A DNA stretch of 64,000 bases, from assembly GCF_000768675.1 (NCBI RefSeq), contig NZ_AVPI01000077.1, positions 1 to 64,000 of the forward strand, written 5' to 3'. Origin of the DNA: Knoellia flava TL1. Lineage in GTDB: Bacteria > Actinomycetota > Actinomycetes > Actinomycetales > Dermatophilaceae. The notes beneath the pieces were generated by a model, which had not been told where the DNA came from, ran no database searches, and worked only from the letters and a program-made list of their open reading frames with translations. This document shows positions 54,502 through 64,000 of this stretch, piece after piece; positions within the stretch are counted from its first letter, which is position 1; every line of letters starts with the position of its first letter. The translations under genes were made by a program, and so were the position numbers.

Positions 54502-55505
54502 GAATCCCGACGACCCGCCGCGCGATGACCACCCCCGTCGTCGCCCTCCTGTCCGCCCTCGCGCTCACCGGCTGCGGCGTCGGCAACGCCGTCGTCGGCG
54601 TCCACGACGCCCCCGCGGAGCGCACCGACGTCGCGCCGCTCAACGTCGACGGCGCCACGAAGGTCGCGAGCCGCGTCCTCGACGCCGCTGTCGCGGCCCG
54701 TGCCGCCAAGGGCGCCGAGGCCGGCAAGGCCCAGGGCGCCATCCTCGCGGGCGCAGCCCTGGCGCAGGCGCAGGCCGCGACCAAGCTGGGCACCGTGGCC
54801 GCCTCCGACCCCTTGCAGAAGGCCACCGACCCGCAGGTCGTCGCGGTCTCGAAGGGCAAGGCGTGGCCGCGCGCGATCCTCGTCGGCACCCTCGACGAGG
54901 CGAGCAAGACCCAGACGCTGCACGTCCTCCTGTCGAAGGCGCCCGCCGACCCCTTCAAGATCCATGCCTCGGTCCCGATGCTCGCCGGCACGAGCGTTCC
55001 GGCCATGGGCGACCTCGCCTCGGGCGCGCCACTCGTCGGTGCGGACGACAAGGCCGGCGCACCGATCGCTCCCTCCCAGGCCCTCGCGGCGTATGCCGGT
55101 GGGCTGGCCTACCCGAAGCCCGTCGCCAACCCGGCGGTCGGCACCAAGGACGCCTACGCGAACGCGCTGCGCACCTCCGCCGCAGCGCAGGTGAAGTCGC
55201 TCGGCAAGCTCGCATACTTCAGCCAGGTGCACACGCCGTCCGAGGCGTTCACCCTCGCGTTCCGCCTCGCGGACGGTGGCACGGTGACCTTCGGCCAGCT
55301 GGCACGACGTGACGTCATCTCGACGAGCAAGGCCGCGAAGGAGCTCGTCATCCCCGCGCCCTACAGCAAGCTCGTCGGCAAGACGAAGGCCAGCAGGAGC
55401 CTGACGATCACGAGCCTCGAGAGCGTCGTCATGGTCGTGCCCGCCAAGGGAGCCGCGACGACCGTCGGGGCGGACGAGCAGATGGTCTCCGCGACGGCCC
55501 AGTGA
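54498..55505 (+). CDS. Putative lipoprotein
   Basis: A 335-residue exported protein with a signal peptide (VVALLSALALTGCGVG) and a lipobox LALTGC, so it is likely lipid-anchored. The mature part is Ala-rich, with a central helical stretch (AAVAARAAKGAEAGKAQG) and a C-terminal soluble domain (AYFSQVHTPSEAFTLAFRLA). Translation is coupled to the preceding membrane protein, suggesting that the two act together at the outer face of the membrane. No family recognised. A strong terminator follows. Confidence 0.75.
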   Translation: MRIPTTRRAMTTPVVALLSALALTGCGVGNAVVGVHDAPAERTDVAPLNVDGATKVASRVLDAAVAARAAKGAEAGKAQGAILAGAALAQAQAATKLGTVAASDPLQKATDPQVVAVSKGKAWPRAILVGTLDEASKTQTLHVLLSKAPADPFKIHASVPMLAGTSVPAMGDLASGAPLVGADDKAGAPIAPSQALAAYAGGLAYPKPVANPAVGTKDAYANALRTSAAAQVKSLGKLAYFSQVHTPSEAFTLAFRLADGGTVTFGQLARRDVISTSKAAKELVIPAPYSKLVGKTKASRSLTITSLESVVMVVPAKGAATTVGADEQMVSATAQ

Positions 55506-55519
55506 CCACGGCGTCGCTT

Positions 55520-55558
55520 CCGACCCGACCTCTCGCCCCGGGCGCGAGGTCGGGTCGG
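55520..55558 (+). terminator. Hairpin with T-tract after the lipoprotein gene
   Basis: CCGACCCGACCTC and GAGGTCGGGTCGG pair perfectly over 13 bp around a GC-rich 13-base centre, followed by CCTTTG. It is the most canonical terminator in the window. Confidence 0.88.
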
Positions 55559-55578
55559 CCTTTGACAGAATCACTTCC

Positions 55579-56580
55579 ATGAGCAGCACCCCCACCCCTC
55601 CCTCGGGCGCGCGAGGCGCCATCGACCTCTCGGCCCTCGGCCGTGGCGCCGCCACTGCGGGCCAGGCCGGACCCGCCGGCTCGCCGACCGGTGCGGCCGG
55701 CGCGACTGGTGCCCCGGGACCGACAGGCCTTCCCGACGGGGTGCTCGTCGACGTCACCGACGCGACGTTCTCCGAGGTGATGAACCGGACCCTCAAGGTC
55801 CCCGCCGTCCTCGTCCTGTGGTCCTCTGCCCACGAGCAGACCGTCGGTCTCGCCGAGCGGGTCGCCGCCGCCGCGGCCCGCCTCGAGGGACGCGTCTTCG
55901 TCGTGTCGGCCGACGTGCAGACCTCGCCGGGGATCCTCCAGGCCTTCCAGCAGGTCATCGTCCAGGCCTTCGGCCAGCTCACCGTCCCGGTGACGTTCGG
56001 CCTCCTCCAGGGCCAGCCGGTGCCCCTCTTCCCGGGCATCCCGCCGGACGAGGAGATCGGTCTCGTGCTCGACCAGCTCGTCCAGGCCGCGGTCCAGAAC
56101 GGCATCACCGGCCGCGTCGACCTCGGTCCGGCCGCCGGCGCCGACCTCGACGACGAGTTGCCGCCCCTGCCGCCCCTCATCCAGGAGGCCTACGACGCGA
56201 TCGACCGCGGTGACCTCGAGGCCGCTGCCACGGCATACGAAAAGGCGCTTGCCGCCGACCCGAAGGACCACGAGGCAGAGCTCGGTCTCGCGCAGGTGCG
56301 GCTCATGCAGCGGACCGACGGCATCGACGCCCAAGCGGTCCGCGCCGCGGCCGCGGCCTCGCCGGAGGACGTCGACGCGCAGATCGCGGTCGCCGACCTC
56401 GACGTCCTCGGTGGTCACGTCGCCGACGCGTTCACCCGCCTCATCGACACCGTCAAGGCGACGGAGGGCGACGAGCGCGACCGGGCCCGCACCCATCTCC
56501 TCGAGCTGTTCAACGTCGTGGGCAACCACGACGAGCGCGTGCGCAAGGGCCGCACCGCGCTCATGAACGCGCTCTTCTGA
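55579..56580 (+). CDS. Thioredoxin-fold/TPR co-chaperone-like protein (YbbN/CnoX type)
   Basis: A 333-residue protein. A Gly/Ala/Pro-rich ~50-residue N-terminus precedes a thioredoxin fold (VPAVLVLWSSAHEQT; cis-Pro region TVPVTFGLLQGQPV). C-terminal TPR-like helices follow (IQEAYDAIDRGDLEAAATAY). The thioredoxin C-x-x-C is replaced by SSAH, so no disulfide chemistry is expected; in the family such proteins act as holdases or client-transfer chaperones. It is followed after one base by an esterase gene. Confidence 0.87.
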   Translation: MSSTPTPPSGARGAIDLSALGRGAATAGQAGPAGSPTGAAGATGAPGPTGLPDGVLVDVTDATFSEVMNRTLKVPAVLVLWSSAHEQTVGLAERVAAAAARLEGRVFVVSADVQTSPGILQAFQQVIVQAFGQLTVPVTFGLLQGQPVPLFPGIPPDEEIGLVLDQLVQAAVQNGITGRVDLGPAAGADLDDELPPLPPLIQEAYDAIDRGDLEAAATAYEKALAADPKDHEAELGLAQVRLMQRTDGIDAQAVRAAAAASPEDVDAQIAVADLDVLGGHVADAFTRLIDTVKATEGDERDRARTHLLELFNVVGNHDERVRKGRTALMNALF

Positions 56581-56581
56581 G

Positions 56582-57634
56582 GTGCCGCCCAAGCTCCTCG
56601 ACGACCACGTCCGCTTCCGCTACCCCGCGAGCGACGACGTGGTCGCCGTGATGCTCGACTGCGATCCGGTCATCCGGGGGTCGCGCGAGCTCGCCCTCGT
56701 CGGCGACCAGTGGGAGCTCGCGCTGCCGCGCCCGGACCTCCAGCGCATGGAGTACCGCTTCACCGTCACCCGCACGCTCCCCACCGGCCTCGGCATGGAG
56801 ACGGTGCTCGACCCGGACAACCCGGTGACCGTCGAGACCGCCTTCGGCTCGCGCTCGGTCATGGAGATGCCGGGGTATGCCGTCCCGTCCTGGCTGTCGG
56901 CCCCTGCCGTCGCGGGGACCCTCACCCCGATGGCACTCGAGGGCGAGACCGCCGACGACGTGCCGGTGACAGTGTGGGCGCCGGAGGGGACGGACGGGCA
57001 GCCGCTGCCGCTGCTCCTCGTCCACGACGGACCGGAGTACGACCAGCTCGCGTCGATCATCCAGTTCAGCGCCGCCAAGATCGCGGCCGCCGAGCTGCCG
57101 CCGCACAGGGTCGCCCTGGCACACCCGGTCCTGCGCGACGCGTGGTACTCCGGCTCGCCGAAGTACCTCCGGACCATCGCGGGGCAGGGCATCGCGCGCC
57201 TGCACGAGCACGGGCCGATCGACGGGCCGGTCGTCGTCATGGGCGCGAGCCTCGGCGGGCTCACCGCGCTACTCGTCGGGCTGCTCGACGTCCCCGAGAT
57301 CGGTGGTGTCTTCAGCCAGTCCGGCTCGTTCTTCCAGGCGCGGCACGACGGGCAGGAGAGCGACTACAAGTACTTCGGCCGCATCTCGCGGCGCGTGCAG
57401 GAGGTCATCGACACCCGTGAGACCGCACGGCCGCTGCGGATCGGCATGACGTGCGGGGCGCTCGAGGAGAACGCGGCCAACAACCGCGACATGGCCGCAG
57501 CGCTGCGCAGGGCAGGTCACGACGTCACGCACGTCGAGGTCGCGGACCTGCACAACTACACCGCGTGGCGGGACGCGCTCGACCCACATCTCACGCAGGT
57601 GTTGCGCGACCTGTGGGGGGACGCGCAAGGATAG
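56582..57634 (+). CDS. Enterochelin-esterase-like alpha/beta hydrolase
   Basis: A 350-residue serine esterase. An N-terminal carbohydrate-binding-like beta domain (~1-110) precedes the esterase D fold: PLLLVHDGPEYDQLAS, then the nucleophile elbow GASLGG with S223, FSQSGSFF, and a C-terminal His region (VEVADLHNYTAWRDAL). The GTG start begins two bases after the preceding stop, implying an operon. First of an esterase-esterase-ATP-grasp trio; the substrate is unknown. Confidence 0.85.
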   Translation: MPPKLLDDHVRFRYPASDDVVAVMLDCDPVIRGSRELALVGDQWELALPRPDLQRMEYRFTVTRTLPTGLGMETVLDPDNPVTVETAFGSRSVMEMPGYAVPSWLSAPAVAGTLTPMALEGETADDVPVTVWAPEGTDGQPLPLLLVHDGPEYDQLASIIQFSAAKIAAAELPPHRVALAHPVLRDAWYSGSPKYLRTIAGQGIARLHEHGPIDGPVVVMGASLGGLTALLVGLLDVPEIGGVFSQSGSFFQARHDGQESDYKYFGRISRRVQEVIDTRETARPLRIGMTCGALEENAANNRDMAAALRRAGHDVTHVEVADLHNYTAWRDALDPHLTQVLRDLWGDAQG

Positions 57635-57639
57635 GGCCC

Positions 57640-58386
57640 ATGCCCCAGGCCGAGGTGTTCCTCCCCGTGCCGGGTCACGACGCCCAACTCAGGGTGGTGC
57701 GGCACGGCCATTGGGGCCGACCGCTGCTCGCCTTCCCCAGCGAGGGTGGGAGCGCCGGGGACTTCGAGGCCAACGGCATGCTCGACGCCGTGCGCGACCT
57801 CGTCGACGCCGGCCGGGTGAGCATCTTCGCGGTCGACTCCATGGACGGCTTCACGTGGTCGGACAACACCGTTCCGACCGACGAGCGGGCGGCCCGCCAC
57901 GGCGGCTACCAGGCATGGCTCGACGAGCAGGTCGTTCCGTGGGTCGCGGGCGAGACCGGCGGGACGCTCGACCTCATCACCTTCGGGGTCTCGCTCGGGG
58001 CCTACCACGCCGTCCAGTTCGCGCTCCAGCGCGCCGACGTCGCAACCCTCGCGATGGGCTTCTCCGGCAACTACGACCCGACGACGTGGAACTCGTGGGG
58101 CGACCTCGGTGACGCGACCTACTTCGCCAACCCCGCGGCATACGTGCCGGGTCTGCACGGCGACCACCTCGAGTGGCTGCGGTCGCGGCTCTCGGTGCTG
58201 CTCGTCGTGGGGGAGGGGCCCTTCGAGGTGTCGCCGACGCAGTCGCTGCCGCAGACCCGCGCCTTCGCGGAGGTGCTGGCGCGACAGGGGATCCGTCACG
58301 AGCTCGACGTCTGGGGGCACGACAGCGCGCACGACTGGCCGTGGTGGCGCCGCCAGCTCGCACACCACCTGCCACGGTTCGTCTGA
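57640..58386 (+). CDS. Alpha/beta hydrolase (esterase family)
   Basis: A 248-residue single-domain hydrolase. LLAFPSEGGSAGDFE lies in the oxyanion region and the nucleophile is S118 in FGVSLGAYHAV. The acid and histidine are probably in VVGEGPFEVSP and WGHDSAHDWPWWRRQL. It starts five bases after the previous esterase and is probably translated from the same mRNA. It resembles small putative esterases that occur beside ATP-grasp proteins in actinobacteria, but I cannot assign a substrate. Confidence 0.82.
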   Translation: MPQAEVFLPVPGHDAQLRVVRHGHWGRPLLAFPSEGGSAGDFEANGMLDAVRDLVDAGRVSIFAVDSMDGFTWSDNTVPTDERAARHGGYQAWLDEQVVPWVAGETGGTLDLITFGVSLGAYHAVQFALQRADVATLAMGFSGNYDPTTWNSWGDLGDATYFANPAAYVPGLHGDHLEWLRSRLSVLLVVGEGPFEVSPTQSLPQTRAFAEVLARQGIRHELDVWGHDSAHDWPWWRRQLAHHLPRFV

Positions 58387-58470
58387 CCCCTCACCCACCT
58401 GCCCCGACCGCACCCACCACGACCCAGCGCACCGACCGGACCACCGCAGCACCCGACGAAGGGAACGCAC

Positions 58471-59736
58471 ATGGCACCGAAGACCGACCACCTCATCGGG
58501 CTCCTGCTCGGCGCGGAGGACGACTGGCCCACCGCCTTCGAGGCGTTGGCGAGGCGGCTCGGGGTGATCCGCACGGCGGACGGTGCCGACCACCGGGTGA
58601 GCTCGGAGCGGCTGACCATCGAGCCCTTCAACCTGCGCGACAAGCCCCGGCACGACCTCGTCATCGACCGGCTGGCGCACTGGTACTACCACCCCCGTGA
58701 GTGGCTCAAGAAGGTCTCGCTCATGGACGACGTCTACCTGCTCAACAGCCCGTTCACGTTCCAGTCGATGGAGAAGCACTCGGCCTACTGCGCGCTCATG
58801 CGGCTCGGGATGCACGTGCCCGACACCGTGCTCGTCCCCTACAAGAACCCCGTCGACAACGCGCGGTGGGCCTACACGTCGAGCCGCTACAACAAGAGCT
58901 TCGACCTCGACGCCATCGCCGACGAGCTCGGCTACCCGATGTTCATGAAGCCCTTCGACGGCGGCGCCTGGCGCGGTGTGTCGATGATCAAGGACCGCGA
59001 GGCGCTGCACCACGCCTACGACGACTCCGGCGAGATGCTCATGCACCTCCAGAAGGCCGTCGACGGGTTCGAGGTCTTCGCCCGCGCGCTCACCATCGGA
59101 CCCGAGACGATGACGATGAAGTTCCAGCCCGACGAGCCCATGCACAACCGGTATGCCGTGGAGCACGGCTTCCTCGCCGAGGAGACCGGTCGCGAGGCGG
59201 TCACCATCGCCCAGACCGTCAACGCCTTCTTCCGGTGGGAGTTCAACTCCTGCGAGATGCTCGTGCGCGACGGCGTCGTCTATCCCATCGACTACGCCAA
59301 CGCCTGCCCCGACGTCGCCGTGACCTCGCTGCACTACTACTTCCCGTGGGCGATGAAGGCGCTGCTGCGCTGGTCGATCTTCTGCACCGTCACCGGTCGC
59401 AAGGCGCGGACCCAGGTCGACACGGACCCGTGGTTCGCGATCGCCGACGACGAGGGGCTCGACTACTCGGCCAAGCTCACGGCATACCAAGGCCTGGCGG
59501 ACGACCACTTCGAGACCGAGCGCTACCGGGAGTTCTGCGAGACCTCGCTGCCGCACGTCGACGAGATGGTGCACGAGTGGGTCGGGTCCGAGGAGTTCCG
59601 CACGCTGCTCCAGACGACGATCCACCAGACCTACCCGCCGCACGAGTGGGAGAAGTTCGAGGGCCACTTCGGTGGGTTGCTCGGCATGTGGCTGAGCGAC
59701 GAGCAGCACCGGCTGGGCTCGCGAGCCGACGCCTGA
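58471..59736 (+). CDS. ATP-grasp (RimK-like) protein
   Basis: A 421-residue protein with ATP-grasp features. The adenine/phosphate-binding lysine region is YPMFMKPFDGGAWRGVSMI, with EVFARALTIGPETMTMKF and the metal-binding stretch EMLVRDGVVYPIDYANACPDV following. An N-terminal ~85-residue domain (HWYYHPREWLKKVSLMDD) and a C-terminal helical region are family-specific. ATP-grasp enzymes join a carboxylate to an amine or thiol through an acyl phosphate. With two esterases upstream, a small-peptide or amide-bond pathway is conceivable. GAAGGGAA precedes the ATG. The last codons run into a GGGCTCGCGAGCC word shared with the downstream repeat. Confidence 0.78.
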   Translation: MAPKTDHLIGLLLGAEDDWPTAFEALARRLGVIRTADGADHRVSSERLTIEPFNLRDKPRHDLVIDRLAHWYYHPREWLKKVSLMDDVYLLNSPFTFQSMEKHSAYCALMRLGMHVPDTVLVPYKNPVDNARWAYTSSRYNKSFDLDAIADELGYPMFMKPFDGGAWRGVSMIKDREALHHAYDDSGEMLMHLQKAVDGFEVFARALTIGPETMTMKFQPDEPMHNRYAVEHGFLAEETGREAVTIAQTVNAFFRWEFNSCEMLVRDGVVYPIDYANACPDVAVTSLHYYFPWAMKALLRWSIFCTVTGRKARTQVDTDPWFAIADDEGLDYSAKLTAYQGLADDHFETERYREFCETSLPHVDEMVHEWVGSEEFRTLLQTTIHQTYPPHEWEKFEGHFGGLLGMWLSDEQHRLGSRADA

Positions 59737-59741
59737 ACGCT

Positions 59742-59818
59742 CCCGGGCTCGCGAGCCCGGGTGCCGCTCCCGAGCCTCGTCAACGGGGCTCGGGGGCGGC
59801 ATGAGGGCTCGCGAGCCC
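59742..59818. repeat. Hairpin repeat, copy A
   Basis: It begins with a 20-bp perfect palindrome CCCGGGCTCGCGAGCCCGGG. A stem TGCCGCTCCCGAGCC/GGCTCGGGGGCGGCA (one wobble) around TCGTCAACG follows, and the element ends with GGGCTCGCGAGCCC-type sequence. It lies between the ATP-grasp stop and the end of the DUF559 gene and matches copy B (60809-60884) closely. Confidence 0.85.
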
Positions 59819-59823
59819 ATCGC

Positions 59824-60744
59824 TCAGGCGGCGGCGAGCAGACCACGGATACGGGCAACGAGTGCCTCCGGCCGCCTCAGGTCGCTCCACGTCACCCGGA
59901 CGACCCGGAACCCGGCGGCCCGCAGCCGGTCCTCACGGCGCTTTTCCTCGATGAGGGCACGCCTGCCGTCGAGGCCGTCGTACTTGACTGCACCGTCGAA
60001 CTCCACCACGACGCGCTCGCCGACGAGGAAGTCGACACGTCCCATGAAGCCGTCGGCGTCGCTCAGCGAGACCTGTGACCGCACGTCCAACCCCGCCCCG
60101 ACAAGGATGAGGCGCGTCCGCGTCTCACCGGGGGACTCGCACGACGGGTCCACGGCCGCGATGGCGCCGCGCGCCTGACCCGTGCGATAGCGCACCGCGA
60201 GCTCGACCAGGCTCTGGGACAGTGCACTGACGGTCGTCATTCCACGCTTGAGTGCGGCGTCCATGGCGACCACGCCGGCCTCCACGCCGCTGCCGACAGC
60301 GGTGAGCACGCACGCGTCCGGCACGCTCACTGAGGTGGCCGTTGGGTGGGAGATGAGCGCGCGCTGGGCCGCGGTGGCCACGTGGACGTGGTGCCCGGTC
60401 CGGCGCTTGCTCGTCCGCACGGCCGCGACGACATCGACCACGGAGGTGTCCACCGCGAACAGGGGCAGGCCGAGGAGGGCGAGGGCGGCGTGGTGCGAGG
60501 CGAGCCACTGCGGGCGGTCGACGAGCACCCCACGGACAGTCAGCTCGTAGCGTGTGTGCGCCGGTGCCGCCTCCCACACCGACGTCTCGACGAGCAGGCC
60601 TGGCCTGATCCGGTGCAGGCTCCCCGAACGCACCGAGGCCTCGAGCACGCCGGGCGTCACGTGCGCCGCGAGGGCGAGGCGTCGCGTGACGAGCCCTCGG
60701 TGGTCGCGGGCGAGTCGGGCAAGGGAGTGGGGCAGGTGGCTCAT
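59824..60744 (-). CDS. AbiEi-like N-terminal / DUF559 (Vsr-like nuclease fold) protein
   Basis: A 306-residue protein. The N-terminal part is a helix-turn-helix of the AbiEi antitoxin type (GLVTRRLALAAHVTPGVLEA, RSGSLHRIRPGLLV). The C-terminal ~110 residues resemble the DUF559/very-short-patch-repair fold: SPGETRTRLILV, GFMGRVDFLVGERVVVEFDG, EKRREDRLRAAGFRVVRVTW, with Glu, Asp and Glu-x-Asp at PD-(D/E)xK-like positions. No AbiEii-type toxin is adjacent. ATG 60744 is chosen because the frame further upstream runs through hairpin-repeat copy B. It is flanked on both sides by that repeat, which hints at mobility. Function unproven. Confidence 0.78.
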   Translation of the reverse strand: MSHLPHSLARLARDHRGLVTRRLALAAHVTPGVLEASVRSGSLHRIRPGLLVETSVWEAAPAHTRYELTVRGVLVDRPQWLASHHAALALLGLPLFAVDTSVVDVVAAVRTSKRRTGHHVHVATAAQRALISHPTATSVSVPDACVLTAVGSGVEAGVVAMDAALKRGMTTVSALSQSLVELAVRYRTGQARGAIAAVDPSCESPGETRTRLILVGAGLDVRSQVSLSDADGFMGRVDFLVGERVVVEFDGAVKYDGLDGRRALIEEKRREDRLRAAGFRVVRVTWSDLRRPEALVARIRGLLAAA

Positions 60745-60808
60745 CCGCTCAGGGTGCTCCAGATGCCGCCCGACGCCGCGGCGTTCTCCACAGGGAGCCC
60801 GAGACGGC

Positions 60809-60884
60809 GGGGCTCCCGAGCCCCACATGCTGCTCCCGAGCCTCATCAACGAGGCTCGGGAGCAGCATGTGGGCTCGCGAGCCC
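60809..60884. repeat. Hairpin repeat, copy B
   Basis: It starts with GGGGCTCCCGAGCCCC, then a perfect 21-bp stem (left arm 60824-60844 beginning CACATGCTGCTCCC, right arm 60851-60871) around ATCAAC, and ends with GGGCTCGCGAGCCC (60871-60884). It lies between the DUF559 start and the pgm stop. The stem differs from copy A by paired changes, indicating that the structure is maintained. Confidence 0.87.
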
Positions 60885-60909
60885 GGTCGTTCACCTTTGC
60901 GGGTATCGC

Positions 60910-62570
<1,661 letters not shown>

Positions 62571-62574
<4 letters not shown>

Positions 62575-64000
62575 CGTTCCTGCTCCTCGATCGCCGGGGT
62601 GGGGATGGTGACGGTGCGGTGCCGCATCTTCGACGCCGTCCCGGGGGCGGGCACGTCGTCGCGGACCGACTGCTGCGGTGCCGGCGGGCGGGTCGGCGCC
62701 GGCTCGGCGACCGGCTCCTCCGTCGTGTCCTCCGTCGCGTCGGCGGCGTCATGGGCGTCCTCGCCACCCTCCTCGACGACGGGCGCGAGGTAGAGGGCGG
62801 TGAGCCCGGCCAGCCGCACGACGACGTGCCAGGGCTGCGAGTTCCACGGCTCCTCGACGGCGTCGAGGACGAGGTCGGCCTGGCTGGGGGTGCCGTGCTG
62901 GTCGTAGCCGCTCGTGTCGAGGACGACCTTCCACTGTCCACCCGACGGCACACCGACGCGCAGCCACTCCTTGGCGTCGCCGCCGAAGTTGACGACGCAC
63001 GCGACGACGTCGCCGCCCTGTCGCGACGGCTCGGCGAAGCGGACGAAGGAGTAGGTGTTGCCGCCGTTGTCGTCGGCGTCGAGCCACTCGAACCCGGCGG
63101 GCTGGCTGTCGAGCGCCCAGAGCGCCGGGTGCTCGCGGTAGACGCGGTTGAGCTCCTTGACGAGGTTGTGCACGCGGTAGTGCGCCGGCTGGTCGAGCAG
63201 CCACCAGTCGAGCGACTTGCCGTCGGCCCACTCGCTCGGCTGCGCGAACTCGCAGCCCATGAAGAGCAGCTGCTTGCCCGGGTGCGCCCACATGTAGGCG
63301 AGGAACGCCCGCACGGTGGCGAGCTGGTCGGTGCGGTTGCCCGGCGCCTTGTTGACGAGCGAGCCCTTGCCGTGGACGACCTCGTCGTGGCTGATCGGCA
63401 GGACGTAGTTCTCGCTGAAGGCATACATGAGCGCGAAGGTGAGCAGCCCGTGGTGGTGCTGGCGGTGGTAGGGCTCCTCGCCGAGGTAGCGCAGCGAGTC
63501 GTTCATCCAGCCCATGTTCCACTTGAGCCCGAAGCCGAGGCCGCCCTCGCTCGTCGCCCTGGTGACACCCGGCCACGACGTCGACTCCTCGGCGATCGTC
63601 ACGATGCCGGGGACCCGCTTGTATGCCGTGGCGTTCGTCTCCTGGAGCAGCCCGATCGCCTCGAGGTGCTCACGGCCGCCGTGGACGTTGGGCAGCCACT
63701 CGCCGTCCTTGCGCGAGTAGTCGAGGTAGAGCATCGAGGCGACGGCGTCGACGCGCAGCCCGTCGACGTGGAACTCCTCGAGCCAGTAGAGCGCGTTGGC
63801 GACGAGGAAGTTCCGCACCTCGAGGCGGCCGAAGTCGAAGATGTGCGTGCCCCAGTCGGGCTGGTCGCCGCGCCGCGGGTCCGGGTGCTCGTAGAGGGGG
63901 AGCCCGTCGAAGCGGGCGAGCGCCCATTCGTCCCGCGGGAAGTGCCCGGGCACCCAGTCGAGGATGACGCCGATCCCGGCCTGGTGCAGGGTGTCGACGA
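62571..64000 (-). CDS. glgB: 1,4-alpha-glucan branching enzyme (5' partial)
   Basis: The frame stays open to the window edge, so the N-terminal carbohydrate-binding domains are missing; about 475 residues are visible. GlgB moves alpha-1,4 segments to alpha-1,6 positions in glycogen. Catalytic residues of the GH13 barrel are the Asp in [16 protein letters not shown], the Glu in [12 protein letters not shown], and the Asp in [14 protein letters not shown]. After the C-terminal beta domain there is an unusual ~70-residue acidic, then Pro-rich tail ([20 protein letters not shown]). It overlaps pgm by four bases. Confidence 0.95.

Noticed and set aside
58387-58470. C-rich, G-poor spacer before the ATP-grasp gene as a Rho utilisation site
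   Set aside because: The composition fits, but short C-rich leaders are common here (also before atpE and atpA) and the gene downstream has a good ribosome-binding site.
59824-60744. Defence island or complete AbiE toxin-antitoxin pair
   Set aside because: Only one gene with AbiEi-like and DUF559-like parts is present; no AbiEii partner or other defence gene is nearby.

Overview
The window is a compact, very GC-rich chromosomal segment with high coding density. Gene content and order (rho - rpmE - prfA - prmC - tsaC - glyA - sugar transferase - atp operon - DUF2550 - PduO - nucS) and the proteins themselves point to an actinobacterium. A Micrococcales member close to Intrasporangiaceae is my best guess, but this is inference from gene order and protein style, not a database match. 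I see no rRNA, tRNA, CRISPR array, insertion sequence or prophage. The left edge cuts rho at its 5' side and the right edge cuts glgB at its 5' side.

Layout. 1-8.2 kb: information processing and one-carbon genes (rho, an APC amino-acid permease, rpmE, prfA-prmC, tsaC-glyA). 8.2-18.4 kb: a polyprenyl-phosphate sugar transferase divergent from a complete F1Fo ATP synthase operon (two AtpI/AtpZ-like genes, then atpBEFHAGDC) and DUF2550. A perfect CRP/GlxR-type palindrome sits over the presumed -10 of the atp operon. 18.4-27.9 kb: cobalamin adenosyltransferase, a STAS protein, a membrane acyltransferase-like protein, MeaA-type B12 mutase, an Eis-like acetyltransferase, a histidine phosphatase, the mismatch endonuclease NucS, and a tandem-fused 3-hydroxyacyl-CoA dehydrogenase. 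27.9-32 kb: a cyclic-nucleotide-binding protein divergent from a cyclase-STAND-TPR protein that is translationally coupled to a 71-residue protein. 32-37 kb: a dimethylglycine/sarcosine dehydrogenase-like flavoprotein and small membrane or zinc-finger proteins. 37-43.4 kb: crotonyl-CoA carboxylase/reductase, epimerase, thiolase, MeaB, a receiver/thioredoxin-reductase-like fusion and a thiamine-binding protein. 43.4-55.5 kb: a three-gene ABC exporter, a secreted ScyD-like protein, a GH4 glycosidase/DeoR/PfkB sugar module, a MarR regulator and a membrane protein/lipoprotein pair. 55.5-59.7 kb: a thioredoxin-fold/TPR protein, two esterases and an ATP-grasp protein. 59.7-64 kb: an AbiEi/DUF559-like gene flanked by two copies of a hairpin repeat, then pgm and glgB.

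How the genes fit together. Ccr, epimerase, MeaA mutase, MeaB, PduO adenosyltransferase, thiolase and the fused hydroxybutyryl-CoA dehydrogenase supply much of an ethylmalonyl-CoA route for acetyl-CoA assimilation or extender-unit supply, spread over about 23 kb. Cyclic-nucleotide control is suggested twice: by the cyclase/cNMP-binding pair and by the CRP-type site before the atp operon.

Beyond genes, the word GGCATAC/GTATGCC recurs at least 47 times on both strands, in all reading frames and between genes. Two 22-23 bp perfect inverted repeats of one family lie between convergent genes. Many start codons follow a TAnnnT hexamer by 6-7 bases, the signature of leaderless transcripts.
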